From Rhizodiscina lignyota (lineage: Eukaryota; Ascomycota; Dothideomycetes; Aulographales; Rhizodiscinaceae), in NCBI GenBank assembly GCA_010015805.1, contig ML978127.1:248001-312000 (forward strand): 64,000 bases of DNA. Direction: 5' to 3'. The position numbers and the translations under genes were made by a program. The notes under the pieces were generated by a model. That model was not told the DNA's origin. It worked only from the letters and a program-made list of their open reading frames with translations, and ran no database searches. Positions 12,260 to 23,338 of the stretch are shown here, in pieces (the first letter of the stretch is position 1; each line of letters begins with the position of its first letter).

Positions 12260-13996
12260 TCAGACGATTTTATCCTTCAACAGATACTCTCTCGACACAA
12301 TCGTCCTCCAGACACCGTACAGACCACTGAAAGGCCCCGCGTTCCAAAACAGAGCCTTAAACATACTAATCAAATTCATGGGGAACGTTGCATCCGATTT
12401 CCACTCAGCTTTGTCTTCCGCTACCACAACCTTGACCTTGTCATATACGCTGGGCAGCCCTGTGGCCTGATACTTCACTCGCAGTGCATCATACCCTTCC
12501 TTATCATAGACGCTCCAGAACTCGTCCTGCGTGTAATACGTGTGCGCATATAGTGCCTTCAGCCCCCGCAGCTCGTGCACCTTACCCTCGATCTCCCTAT
12601 TCAACCGCACGAACTCCTCCGGGCTCTTACTCGGCGCCATGCACCACACGCCCACGTTCACGTACTTCCCGTCCATCGGCGCATCCCTGCCCATGCCGAA
12701 CGAGCGGCCAACGCTCTTGCCAGCGATCTTTTCCGCGGCCGTCGCGCGCAAGGGACACAGCCAGAGGGGATAGCAGTCTAGCCTTGATCCTACGTACGAG
12801 ACGAACTGCGCGGCGTTCGCTACGGGGAACGATACGTCTTGGATGATACCCTGGGCGGCGAGGCCGGACTCGTGCAAGGCCTGGAACATGATGGACGCCT
12901 TCATTAATGGGTCGAGGAAGAAACGAGTGATTCGGTTGAAGGGCACGCCAAAGTAGCGGAAGGCGTACTTCGCGGCCCAGAAGCAGCCCCGGTCGTACCG
13001 GAAGATGTAGTCGCGGATGGGGATGACATCGGTGATGGGTTGCGAGGACTTGCGGGCAGTTGAAGAGTGGAGAAGCTTTTCACAGTGCCGGTAGAAGTGT
13101 TGGTCTTGTGGGCGGGTGAACCGGTGGATTGGCGTGCTGGGAGAGGGTGCAGAGATGAGACGGCCGGTTAGGATGACGCCGCTTGATGGAGAGAAGAGGA
13201 TGCCTTCGACGAAGTCAATGGAGCTGTCTTCGAATGCATGCTCGAGCAGTGTCATAGCCTCATCTGGAGATGAGATTGACTTGTGCTCGAGCTCGACGTA
13301 AGGTTTCGCGTCCATCAGTTCGACTTCGAGGAGAGTCACAACTCCCAAGGTTCCACACGCTCCCGCCGAGCCGTACAGCAGGTCTGAGTTTTGGGTTTTA
13401 GAGGCATGAATGACGCCGCCGTCCGCGAGGACGACCTCAATGCTATTTATGGTGCTGTCGAAGATGCCGTGCTTGAAGGACGAGGACTCTCCCGCTGTCC
13501 CAGCGAATGCTCCGCCAACAGTAATTGCTATGTGGGTATTAGACCGCTGCATTTAATGGCTGAATTGAGAAATGGATAAATTGAAAAGCCATCTCTACAC
13601 GTTGTGATAGATGATGACGAGCCTTCATGTACGGAATATTGAAATAGCATACTTCTGAATTCTGGCACAACCAGAGGCATCAGGCCACTGCTCAAGCAGG
13701 CCTCTAGCAACTTTTCCATCGACACATTGGGCTCAGCAAGCGCAGTTTTGGATTCCGTATCGACCTTGATGACACTGTCGAGGCTGCTGGTGTCAACGAC
13801 ATTGTCTTTTCGTCGTATCGTCGAGCGAGTAGTATTCTGGCACTGCCAGTCAGCGAGACGGACTCATCGAGGTAGCAAGGTCTTCGATAGCGCTTCGTAC
13901 AGTGGAGCCATGGTATATACGGAATTTCTCTCCGCGGCTATGAAATGACTTTACGCGCTCGGAAATGACTGCGACCTTCTCTTCATGACGATCCAT
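12260..13996 (-). CDS. DHCR24-like FAD-linked oxidoreductase (delta24-sterol reductase family)
   Basis: Exons 13996-13901, 13842-13653 and 13527-12260 give 517 residues, close to the 516 of human DHCR24. Exon 1 encodes FRIYHGST, exon 2 ends VPEF, and exon 3 opens ITVGGAFAGTAGESSSFKHG, the FAD-binding core of this vanillyl-alcohol-oxidase-type flavoprotein family, followed by GACGTLGVVTLLEVEL. The last intron, 125 nt, is longer than its neighbours. An in-frame ATG at 14059 could add 21 residues. In animals and plants the family reduces the sterol C24 double bond with NADPH. Ascomycete homologues are common, but their substrate in ergosterol-making fungi is not settled. A membrane-associated enzyme is likely. 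Confidence 0.88.
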
Positions 13997-14691
13997 CAAC
14001 TGGACCCAGCGGAATCGCTGTACGAGAATACAGAACTTAGGAGAAGTATTACGGATCACCGTAATTGGATTTGAATTGATACAAGAAGGGGAATAGGACA
14101 GTGCGAATCATCGTGAGAGGAAGTTCCTGATCAACGAGCTCCGATGGTAGTTGTGGGCCCAAGCGCTCGGCCCACATGGTGGAGTTGCGCCAAAATGATC
14201 CTGTTAGAATATCCCAGAGTATTTATTTGACCTTCGCTGATCCATACTTTGCAAACAGTAGGGAGTCAGACGGGCCGTTATCATGCACGAAATAGTGTAG
14301 TTGGAGCCATATTTGTTGAAATTCACAGCACTGTCATGTAGGCGCAACGGTGAATGGACGACACACCCAAGTCGTATGACAGCACTTAGAAATGCAACAT
14401 AAGTAGGCTATGCAGAAACTTTATATATTCATCAAGTTCGTCACCCATGAATCATTTCGGCCAATCAAAAATCTAGTGGTGGCCGAAACAATGGCCTCAG
14501 TAGCCCTTCTCTCGTTGACCCGATTTTGGATCCCCGCCTTTAACCCGTCTCAAGAGGACTAGAACTATGGCTATGCCAATGAGGAATAGAGCACCAACAA
14601 TAGACGCAAGATGTTTATCAAAGCCGGCTGACCCAGAAGGGAGCCAACCTGATACGTGCTGAACTTTGTCCGTACCTCCCAGACCGGAGAG
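13997..14691. other. Intergenic region
   Basis: Upstream region of the DHCR24-like gene and the 3' flank of the thioesterase gene, both on the minus strand. No coding frame, RNA gene or repeat was recognised. Confidence 0.45.
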
Positions 14692-15589
14692 TCACTGCGA
14701 GCCTTCTGGCTTCTTCTCATCTCCAAGTGGCGGGACCACTCTCAAAATATAGTTCTCGAGATCGTCAATTTCCTCTGGATCCGCAGAATGCGTCAAGCCT
14801 CTGGTCGATGTCAGCTCCTCTATTCATAGATTCCCTTCCATCTCGTGCATGTACGTACGGATATGTCTTAAAGTCGACGTCCCAGCCCCACTCCTTCAGC
14901 GTCTCCGCCGTGTTCTTCCCCCACTGATACTGCACAACGGGGTCCTGGTCGCCATGGCCCATGAATATCCTCGTCTCCTTATTCGGGTTCTCCGCTGGCA
15001 CTATGTCCCTCAGCTTCTCCTTGAGCAACAGGTAGCAGCTCAGCCCAAACACGCCACCGAGCTTCTTCTCGTACGTCAGGCCGCTGAGCAGCGCCATCGC
15101 GCCACCCTGGCTGAACCCACCCAAGATGATCCTGTGCGCCGGTATGCCCTTCTCGATCTCGGCGTTGACCAGCGAATGCAGGGTGACGCGGCTGCGCAGG
15201 ATGCCCGCCTCGTCCTCGGAGCGCTTCGAGATGTCGGCGACGGGGAACTCGGCGATGTCGTACCAGCCCGGCATGCGCATGCCCATGTTCACGGTGATGG
15301 GGATGTTGGGCGCGTTCGGGAAGACGAACGAGACTTCCTCGAACTTGTTGCGGCGCCGCCAGTTCTCGGCGAGCCAGATCCTGAATGCATCATTCTCAGC
15401 CTGGAGTCATGTGTCTCGGGGTGTTGGTCGCGTACCATCCTGCTCCGCTATCTAATTGTCAGCTGTTGATCACAGAACGGACGGAACAATGGTTGTGAGT
15501 GAGTACCTGTCGCCTAATCCATGGGCCACTATGACGGTAGCGGTATGCCGCTTGAGAGCGGGTACGACCAATGCTGCAGGACTTGTCAT
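14692..15589 (-). CDS. APT1: Acyl-protein thioesterase 1 (depalmitoylase)
   Basis: Four exons are proposed: 15589-15507, 15447-15436, 15380-14859 and 14800-14692, giving 241 residues. The second exon is only 12 nt and supplies the GAGW segment that follows HGLGDS; without it the conserved HGLGDSGAGW would be broken. The catalytic triad is visible: Ser122 in GGFSQGG, Asp178 in GHGDQDPVV and His210 in GLTHSADPEE. The His lies in exon 4, so the exon-3 frame read alone would give a false C-terminus lacking it. The family hydrolyses thioester-linked palmitate from G-alpha, Ras and similar proteins in the cytosol. All phases agree across the joins and the length matches the family (about 230 residues). 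Confidence 0.92.
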
Positions 15590-15739
15590 TTTGGTATGGA
15601 TGTCTTATGTGAGTGATCAATTCAAGAGGAAGGTGCAGTGTCACGGCGATCAGGGACAGCGTTGGATCGGGAGAGCTGCCGCGGTACCTGCATGGTGGGG
15701 CTGCCCGCTGCCTCAACTCCCGATTGCTCATCAACCTTG

Positions 15740-15935
15740 AAGTTCAAAGGAAGCAGGACTATCTCTGAAAGCTTTACTCAACCTTCTTAGGAGTGTTTAT
15801 GATAATAGCGTACTATCAAAAAAGTTATCCACTTCACGAGTAATAGACGCTGTACATCATACCTATCCAATGGCTTGAAAGCTACGGCCAACTTTCTTGT
15901 CACCTCAAACGTGGGTTATATACATAATAAGCATG
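15740..15935. repeat. Direct repeat, copy 1 (254-bp period)
   Basis: This stretch aligns with 15994-16186 at a constant offset of 254 bp over most of its length. Matching blocks include GAGTGTTTATGATAATAGC against GAGTGTACATGATGATAGC, and ACGGCCAACTTTCTTGTC against ACGGCCAACTTGTTTGTC. The copies have diverged strongly and neither is coding in any convincing frame. Confidence 0.7.
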
Positions 15936-15993
15936 TTTGACGGTAAAAGAATTGGCCGCCGAACAAGTGCAACCCAATGTTGTGCAACTCTCG

Positions 15994-16186
15994 CACTTCA
16001 AGGCAAGCAAGACGATCTCCGAAAGGTCCATTGTACGTTCTTTGGAGTGTACATGATGATAGCAACACCATTGGGAAACTTGTACGCATATCAAGTCTAA
16101 AGACTATATATCATAGCTGTTGAGTACCTCGAAGGAGACGGCCAACTTGTTTGTCATCCTCAACATGGATAATACGCATGGCTTCA
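15994..16186. repeat. Direct repeat, copy 2 (254-bp period)
   Basis: Second copy of the repeat described at 15740-15935. It begins in ACTTCAAGGCAAGCAAGACG, keeps the GAGTGTACATGATGATAGC block and ends after the ACGGCCAACTTG block. The 58 bp between the copies show no clear match. The rest of the space between the thioesterase and AIF-like genes shows nothing else. Confidence 0.7.
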
Positions 16187-16485
16187 CATTAAAGGAGAAA
16201 TTGAGTCCCAAGTGTATGCAGCAGCAGGAATATCAAGACATATTGGCGGGTATAAATGTTGGCATTAAAAACCTTATCAAGTCGCTCTATGCTACGTGAG
16301 ACCAAAAGGAAATGCACGTGGATATAACCTCAAGCCAAGACTAAATCAAAGAAAGCCTCGTATGGGTAGTGGTATTTCATCGTCGTCGAGCCCCCTCTAC
16401 CGCTCCGCAGATGCACATGTCCGTCCGCCCGCACCCCTCACTAGTCTCCCTCACCCCTGGGCGCCTCCTTCATCGACACACCAAT

Positions 16486-17778
16486 CTACTGGGCAATGTC
16501 CTTCCACTTGGCCTCCTTGGCCCACTTGCTGCCGTTCTGCACCGGCGGCGCCATGCTCGTGAAGTAGTCACGGCCCTTGATCATCCAGACGAAGAAGCTC
16601 GGCAATCTCCATCCGAAGATGGCACCGACACCCTTGCCCCTGCCGACAGGGACCACCTGTGTCTCCTTGGTGTTTGGTGTGAAGGTCATGTCCTCGCCCT
16701 TTGGCGCCGGGAGAGCGTTCTCGCCCTTCGACTCGTTCAACAGGTCGCGCTTCATGTTCGTCATGACTACCGGGATCTCATCGTAGATGGCCATGACACC
16801 GCCAACGCCGAGAGCCGCAACGTCGCCGACAGCATAGATGCGCTTGCCGGCAATATCGAGACGGAGCGTCTGCTTGTCCACCCTGAGGTAGCCCTCGTCG
16901 TTGAGATAGAACTTGTCGATGAACTCTGTGTTCGGCACGACACCGTTAGCCGGGATGAAGATGTCAGCTTCGAGCTTCGCTCCGTTATCCAGGTAGACTG
17001 TCGTCTGTTGGCCACCCTTCTCACCGACGGACTCGACGGTGTAGCCGCTCGTCTCCGGGGAGACCTTTGTCACCTTCGTGCCGTACATGACCTCGACGCC
17101 AACGCGGTTGAGGTACTTCTCAGCTGTTTTGGCGATGGCCGGGCGGAGGGCGGGCAGTAGCTTCTTCGTCGGGCCAGCAACAAGGGTGATCTTGGTCTTG
17201 GGATTCGAGGGGAAGCGCGAGAAGAAGCCAGCGGTTCCATTGAGGAACTCGCCGATCTCACCAGCGGTCTCAACACCTGCCGGACCACCGCCTGCAATGA
17301 CAATGCTCTTCGCCGAGGGAAGGACAGTGCGGAACCTATCGATGGCAGTCTTGAGGTGCTCGGCGTCAGTGGTGACGCCCAAGATCGGGGACCTGGACTT
17401 GACGCCGGTCGCGATGACGATGGAGTGGAAGGGGACCGTCTGCTCTCCGCCCTCCTTGAGTGATACGGTGACAGTGCGGCCGGGGATATCGAGGGTAGTG
17501 GCGGTGCCGACCATGAAGCTGAACTTGTCCGCGCTGTAGGACTTGAAGCCATCGGCGATGGGCAGGAAGGTCTTATCGTATGGCATCAAGTCTTCCTTGA
17601 TGACGGCACGTGGAGCGGCGGGACGCGTGAACCAGTGAGTCGAAGGGTCGACGAGGTAGACATGATAGTCTTTGCCTCCAGCCGGGAGGGAAGGCAGGAT
17701 GTGCTTGAGGAAGTAGTGGGCGGACGAGAGACCAGCATAAGAGGCTCCGAGGATGATGATGTTCTTTTTCTCCGCCAT
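16486..17778 (-). CDS. AIF/FSP1-like FAD-NAD(P) oxidoreductase
   Basis: An intron-free frame of 430 residues from MAEKKN. The ATG at 17778 was chosen because the Rossmann strand IIILGASYAGLSSAHY follows at once; the frame stays open for 23 more codons upstream. The second nucleotide-binding motif is VIAGGGPAGVETAGE near residue 155, and the flavin segment YAVGDVAALG lies in the last third. This order (FAD, NAD(P), FAD) marks two-dinucleotide-binding-domain flavoproteins of the AIFM2/FSP1 and fungal AIF-like group. They oxidise NAD(P)H and pass electrons to quinones or oxygen. No mitochondrial presequence and no membrane segment are evident, so a cytosolic or membrane-surface place is likely. 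Confidence 0.9.
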   Translation of the reverse strand: MAEKKNIIILGASYAGLSSAHYFLKHILPSLPAGGKDYHVYLVDPSTHWFTRPAAPRAVIKEDLMPYDKTFLPIADGFKSYSADKFSFMVGTATTLDIPGRTVTVSLKEGGEQTVPFHSIVIATGVKSRSPILGVTTDAEHLKTAIDRFRTVLPSAKSIVIAGGGPAGVETAGEIGEFLNGTAGFFSRFPSNPKTKITLVAGPTKKLLPALRPAIAKTAEKYLNRVGVEVMYGTKVTKVSPETSGYTVESVGEKGGQQTTVYLDNGAKLEADIFIPANGVVPNTEFIDKFYLNDEGYLRVDKQTLRLDIAGKRIYAVGDVAALGVGGVMAIYDEIPVVMTNMKRDLLNESKGENALPAPKGEDMTFTPNTKETQVVPVGRGKGVGAIFGWRLPSFFVWMIKGRDYFTSMAPPVQNGSKWAKEAKWKDIAQ

Positions 17779-18932
17779 TGTGAAAGTAGCACACGAAATC
17801 CTACCAAATTGGGTATCAAGTGAAATAGCGTTCCAAGAAGCGTTCAAAGAGCGAAGAAGAATTAGAAATTATAAGGTGGTGCACTCCGTACCTAAAGGGG
17901 AGAGTGTGCGAGAGTGTAAGAGGGAGAAAGTTGAAGGCTCGATTGGTGAGCCGACGTCAATCGATAGTATTTGACCGGGTTGTGCAGAGGGACAAGGATC
18001 AGCTGTAGAACCGCGTCGGCCAATTTTGTGTGAGCCGTGCACCCGCTGCAGGCGTTGGAGGCTCTGTGAGGCAACGCTTGGGGATTCGATGGAGTTTGTT
18101 GTGGGGATGCCGAAGATGTGCAGAGTGCAGCAGCGCGACCTCTGGACAGTCCGACGCGGCCCTTTTGTATGCGTGAAACGAGCGTAGCGAAATTACGAAT
18201 TCGGCAAGAGATTAGAAAAGCAAAGGAGAGGATTGACTTACTGACGATTGCGCTGAGGAACAGTGAAAGAGCGAGGCTTAGAAATTGAAGCTTCGCGGGA
18301 GCTGGAAGACGCGTGCTGGTGGCTTGACATTGAAGGAAATCATCCCTGTTGTGCGCGAATCGGTGGGCAGGAAAGCCGCGCTTCGCCGGCTGAGGGGAAC
18401 TCGCTGCAAAACCAGAGGCACATCTTTTTTGTACCAGCGCTGACCAATTGGCCCAATGCGGTACGGAAGTTGGGTCTTCGGCCATCCGATTGGTAGAGGT
18501 AGAGGTGAGAAGCCGTGCCGAATCATCTCATAATTCCGCTATCACCATCTCCTTCGGCACGGATACCGTACCAAGAGACTCACTGATCAATGCTGTTCAT
18601 GGCCACGGAACTAATTGTAGGAGATTTGCGAGGATAGGTTACTTAAAAAGATGCCACGGCGTGAATCACGCTCTGCTTTATTTCCAATATCACTACTCCA
18701 GCGATACGTTCACCTCTGACTTCGACGAGTAGAGATCTGTGGTCAACAGACAAAGACTCTCATCATCAGCCTTACCAATCGCCGATCAGAGATCTTATGA
18801 CCGACCGTCTGCAGCCTTTGCGAGGTGAATATCTGACAGGGGTGCTTTATCCCGTTTCCATCGTTCCTTTCGCCAAGACAGCAACCGAATCAACATCTTC
18901 AACTGCTCAAAGCATGTTCCAGCTTCCTTCCT
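17779..18932. other. Intergenic region
   Basis: 1.15 kb upstream of the AIF-like gene. A 197-codon open frame on the minus strand (18485-17892) has an odd Ser/Ala/Pro-rich composition and no recognisable domain. Part of this stretch may be 5' leader of the AIF-like gene. A CACTCCGTAC motif lies at 17882-17891. No gene is called. Confidence 0.4.
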
Positions 18933-19412
18933 TCACTCATCCAAACCACAAACAATAATGACCAACAAGGTCAGAAATGCTACCGCCAGAGCACCAATTC
19001 CGAAACATGTCGTTAGGGTAGCGAATGGACTGATTCCTGGCTCTTCCCGTGTGCTCGAGATTCCGCTCTTTGCATCCTTCTCGCTCGAGTCTGTCTCGAT
19101 CGTCTGAGTGGTCGAGACTTTTTTCGGGACAGGCTTCCTCGGAATGAGATTCATCCGTATCTCCTTTAAAGGCTCGCATGATCCTTGATCACCGAGGAGT
19201 GCGGCCGCTTCTGCAGTGCTTAAATTGTTGTCGTGCTTCGCTGTCTTGCGTGCCCCGAACGCCGCCTCCACAGCGGGCATGCCAGCGAAATAGAGGGTAT
19301 GCCAGGTGCGAGAATTCGTCTGAAGTTTTGCCGTCTCACTATCAGCTTTACTGTCAACCTCCTCGCCTGCAGTGGATGTCGTTATGGCGATTGTGGTAAT
19401 GGTATCGGCCAT
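18933..19412 (-). CDS. Small protein with C-terminal membrane segment
   Basis: The frame is open from 19790, but the most plausible start is the ATG at 19412 (MADTITTIAI), giving 159 residues, because upstream residues look non-coding in composition. The N-terminal 125 residues are polar, rich in Thr, Ser, Glu and Lys. The last 30 form one hydrophobic helix (TCFGIGALAVAFLTLLVIIV) ending CGLDE at the terminus, so the protein would be anchored by its tail. There is no signal peptide. I do not recognise the family. Existence rests on frame length and the well-formed membrane helix. Confidence 0.5.
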   Translation of the reverse strand: MADTITTIAITTSTAGEEVDSKADSETAKLQTNSRTWHTLYFAGMPAVEAAFGARKTAKHDNNLSTAEAAALLGDQGSCEPLKEIRMNLIPRKPVPKKVSTTQTIETDSSEKDAKSGISSTREEPGISPFATLTTCFGIGALAVAFLTLLVIIVCGLDE

Positions 19413-20312
19413 ATCATCGAGAGCGTGATGTGAGGGGAAAGAATAGGTTGATACGAATGTGGGTGTGATTACGACGTCGAGGTAGCAGTTGAGCGGCTGT
19501 TGACAATGGCGTCGAAATTGAGCATGGAGAGTTGGCCGCAGGCAAATATGCTGATACTGACAGTCTCCTGGAAGGTGCAGCACCTTGTCGATGCAATGAC
19601 GACCGACTCTGCATGCAACTTCGTGTTGCAGACCATCTTCAAATCGAAGAAGCTCCTCAGTTTGCCCACTCCTGCCAAACCATTGATGCGAAAGAACAGA
19701 TGAGGGATCCCCAGAGCCGGCGAATTGTATCACGGACACACTTCCTAAGGAGAGAGAGAGCTCAACTAGTGACAGTGGGAAATCTTTCATATTACTCAGC
19801 TACCACCCATAAGAGCAGCAAGCCAGAACTAAGATACAGTGCCATCCACTTTCTCGCATCAGCCATCAAGCAAGGGTGTAGAGCAGGAGGATAAGATGCA
19901 CGCATGGGGGAGGTTTCGCTTGATGAGCAAACGTCTGTCTAGTTGTTGGATGTGAACCCAGTGACCGGACAAAACACGTGGAAGAGGACGAGAATAAACC
20001 AGAAAACCTTTTCACCACTGCTCCGATCGTGTAGCACCCTTCAGCTTGAGAGAAAACCCGTACCGCAACTTCAGAACCCCGAATGTAGAGTTGAGGGTAT
20101 ATCGTTTTGACTGTTGCCAATAACGTTTAAGTATTTTTTCGGTTTTGCAAAGACAGGGATGAGAGAGCAGTCAGATGCGAACCCACCCTCTCCTGTCCAT
20201 TGTCCATTCGTCCATGTGGTTGTCGCCAGGATCAGACTGCTGATAATAATTCATCAGCATGAACGTTCAAGGGAATGGCGACAAAACGGCGACAATCAAT
20301 CAACGGAGGCAA
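19413..20312. other. Intergenic region
   Basis: Upstream region of the small membrane protein gene and 3' flank of MCM1, both minus strand. No supported gene or repeat. Confidence 0.4.
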
Positions 20313-21197
20313 TCATCTGTGCTGAGGGTGGCCAGCCATGCCCGCCTGTGCTGGTACTGGGTACGCACCCGCCTGCTGCTGTTGCTGTTGGAGGTAACTC
20401 TGGTACTGAAGCGCCTGCTCTGGCGTCATCCCGTAGTTGGGCGGCGCGATGCCACCGGAAGGCGGGACCATTCCTGCGCGATTGGATCCCACTCCACCTT
20501 GATGCGAGGGGTCTTCGGGAGACTCGACTCCGTTGTCGCCTTCAATTCCATTTTCATTCGAGGCGGGCTCGGGGGCGTTGAGGCAGGCCTGTTGATAATT
20601 CCTATCGTATCAGCATTGCCCTATGAAGGATGGATTTGTGTTAGAATGATTGGCGGAGTTGTACCTGGATCAGATTCTTGCCCTCGGGTTTCGTGACAAG
20701 AGGTTGGAGTTTGGGCGTGGTGAAGGTATAGACAAGACCAGTCTCCGACACGACCAAGAGGAGAACTTGCGTGCCAGTGAGGACAGAAAGCTCGTAGGCC
20801 TGAGGAAAACACGTTAGCGACTGCGCAAACACATGACGCGACGGCGGAAATGCGCGTTGCGATGCAGGTTGATGGATCGCAAGTGTCGCGTCGCGATGGC
20901 ATTGGCTGACCTTCTTCATAATACCGGCCTTTCGCTTGGAGAAGGTGATGTGGCGACGCGACTTGTCCTGGATGAACTTGATCTCGATCTTGCGGCGCTC
21001 GCGACCTGGATTGGGCGGGTTAGAAATTGATTGTTATCGTTTTGCCGTTTACGGAGCGGTCACTCACCGGGCTTGGAGTCTGAATCGTCATCGTCGTCGA
21101 CGCGTTGTCGCTTGCGGCTGTTGTCGAGCGAGGCAAGCGAGTCGTCATTGTCGGCACCCTGAGGTGTTTGTTGATCGCGCTCTGGCTGCTCACTCAT
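20313..21197 (-). CDS. MCM1: MADS-box transcription factor Mcm1
   Basis: Exons 21197-21068, 21005-20911, 20799-20665 and 20588-20313 give 211 residues. After an acidic N-terminus (VDDDDDSDSKPG) the MADS domain starts near residue 44 with RERRKIEIKFIQDKSRRHIT and continues FSKRKAGIMKKAYELSVLTG, then LLLVVSETGLVYTFTTPKL. This is the SRF/Mcm1 type rather than MEF2 type. An intron of 111 nt divides the domain between IMKK and AYEL. The C-terminus is Pro/Gly rich with a Gln run (LQQQQQ). Mcm1 is a nuclear dimer that binds CC(A/T)6GG-like sites and pairs with mating-type, cell-cycle and arginine regulators; in filamentous fungi it affects sexual development and virulence. Confidence 0.93.
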
Positions 21198-22593
21198 GGT
21201 TCTGCGAGGTGAAAGCGTCTGGTGAGTGGAGGTTGTGAAAAGAGGCCTAACCCAAAGTGAGAAGCTGAACGAGTTGGGTAAAGGCCGAGGAGTGCTGTAT
21301 CCTTAAGGAAAGTGATGGGGGAGGCCGGGTAAACGCCGGCCCGCTCGGCTTACGTGACGCGGGAGTGCCTTGCTTCGAGCCTGCTTCAGTGCCCTTCTGG
21401 CTGCGCTGCTGTCGTCGCACGAGTGATTGGCCGCGTGCGCTCTTGGGCTGTGGAGAGGTGGTCTGAAAGAGCGTTAGGAAACAATCAGAAGGGGCAAAGC
21501 TCTAAAAGCAGGCCGCGGCGAGCACAAAAGAGGGCGGCGGACAACGAGAGGGGAAGCGTACGGTACCGTCGCAGACGGCCTGGTGAGGGCTGTATTGGCC
21601 CGTGTACCCGCTGACGCCAATCACAGCAGCCCGCGCCGCCTGCCCTGCCGCCTCCCCTCACGCCGGCCAGCCAGTTGCAGCGGTGGTACGAGGCCTCCTG
21701 TGCGATGCTCCAAGTTTACACCCAGCCCACTCCAAGTTCCACGAGTGTTGGCCGGTCACGTGCGCTTAGTGCATGAGTAAGCTGAGCGGCCACCCACGTC
21801 CACCTGCCGCACTCGGCTTAGTCTCCCTGTACGCCCGCACTTCCCCTTCGTGGCCCTCCCAAGCCTCCGTCGCGCGCAGCCTTAAAATCTCACCAGCGAT
21901 GAGCAGAGGATCAGTCATGGGCACCAGAGCCTCCAGCGGCCATTCAAAGAGCCTCAGCTCTAAATGCCCGAGCCAGCATTATGTCATGCTACATGTGCCG
22001 CCTACTTCTCTATTTGACATGGGCCTCATCTCCCCTACGACAGCTTATCAGCGCTTACGCATACCAACAAATCTCTGCTGCAGAAACATTTAGCGCTCGC
22101 AAGCAAATCGCACGGCTCGCTTCCAGCCTCTAAACATTCCCAATCTGCTTACGTTTCCACGAGGGCTGTCACGTTACTTCGTTTTCTCGACCTCGCCCTT
22201 CTGTCCACTCACCGTGCTCGCGCATACTCGCTCCCTCACAGTCCTGAAACGCGACGCGTTCGGCATCATGTCCCAAAACCCAGTCTCCACCAGGCCTGCC
22301 ATTATGCGCCCGCGAGAGTATACTTGTTCCCAAGCCTCCCAGGCCTTCCTAGATGTGTCTGCGCCCGCTCTCAATCTATTCCTCACTTCGCTTTGCACCT
22401 TCATTCCCTCCTATCCGGATGCATCGTCCTTGAATATATCCGTACAGCGAAGAGACGCAGGCGCTCCGCTGTCGATAGTATCCTTCTAATCTTCTTGTCA
22501 TTCATTCACACATAGACTTGAGCCTGCTGTGCAGCACCTACGACTTGAATTTGCGAGATCAGCCACGCTGGTGCCGCTGCCACTCTCTTCACA
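21198..22593. promoter_or_regulatory. Divergent promoter region, MCM1 / tetraspanin
   Basis: MCM1 (minus) and the tetraspanin gene (plus) are divergent over 1.4 kb. The stretch contains GC-rich parts near 21340-21650 and pyrimidine-rich leader sequence before 22594. No coding frame with a recognisable domain was found. Both genes may have long 5' leaders here. Confidence 0.4.
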
Positions 22594-23338
22594 ATGGCCA
22601 TCAACAAATTGATGCTCAGCTATGGCGGTATTGCCCTCCTCTTTGCCATGACTGGCGGCCTCCTCATGGGCTTCTCTGTCATGAGCGAGAATCTGAACAA
22701 GGCGACGCCAACTATGAATAATGTTGCAACGAACTTGCTCCTTGGACAGTGTCCTCTAACAGGTGAATATCCACAAACCATGCTGGAAAGTACATAAAAC
22801 AGTTACTTACCGCAGTCTTTGAACAGCTGGCATCGCCAATGCCGTCATCGTCTTCTTCACGTTCCTAATGACCATTCCGGTTATCATCCTTCCTTCCAAC
22901 AAGAGCTTCCTGCGCATCCAAGGCTGGTTCGTCACTCTCTGTGCCGTCTTCACCCTCATCCTCGGCTTAGTCATCTGGTTCGACACTCTTGCGACCCGTG
23001 CGAACCTCTCCCACGTCTGGGCCCAGCAAGACGCCACACGCCAAGGCCTGCTCCAGCAGAAGTTCAACTGCTGCGGCTACATGAACGCAACATCACCACC
23101 ATTCGTTCAAGATGCGACCTGCCCGAATGCACTCACTGCGGTGCAGAAGCAGGGCTGCGTTGCACCGTTCACAAAGTTTGCGAACGGCTACTTGGACCTG
23201 ATCTTCACGGCTGCCTTTGGAATTGTGGGCGTGGATGTGTTCCTGCTGCTTACTGTTGTCATGGTTGTTAAGAGGAGGGGGGAGCTGGAGAGGTACAGGC
23301 ACATTGACGAGAAGAATGGTAATGGTTTCGGGATTTGA
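22594..23338 (+). CDS. PLS1: PLS1-type fungal tetraspanin
   Basis: Exons 22594-22762 and 22827-23338 give 226 residues, the size expected for Pls1. Four hydrophobic segments are visible: two in the N-terminal 80 residues, a third at IQGWFVTLCAVFTLILGLVI and a fourth near the C-terminus (IVGVDVFLLLTVVMVV). Between the third and fourth is the large extracellular loop with the tetraspanin hallmark CCG (KFNCCGYMNATSPPFVQD) and two more cysteines (DATCPNAL, KQGCVAPF). The short tail is RRGELERYRHIDEKNG. In plant-pathogenic ascomycetes Pls1 is needed for appressorium penetration, where it supports NADPH-oxidase Nox2 function. It acts at plasma and internal membranes. The CPLTAG segment spans the intron with phases matching. 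Confidence 0.92.

Noticed and set aside
17892-18485. 197-codon open frame on the minus strand
   Set aside because: Composition is Ser/Ala/Pro rich with no domain, and a good GT-AG intron shape inside argues for leader sequence; a real gene is not excluded.
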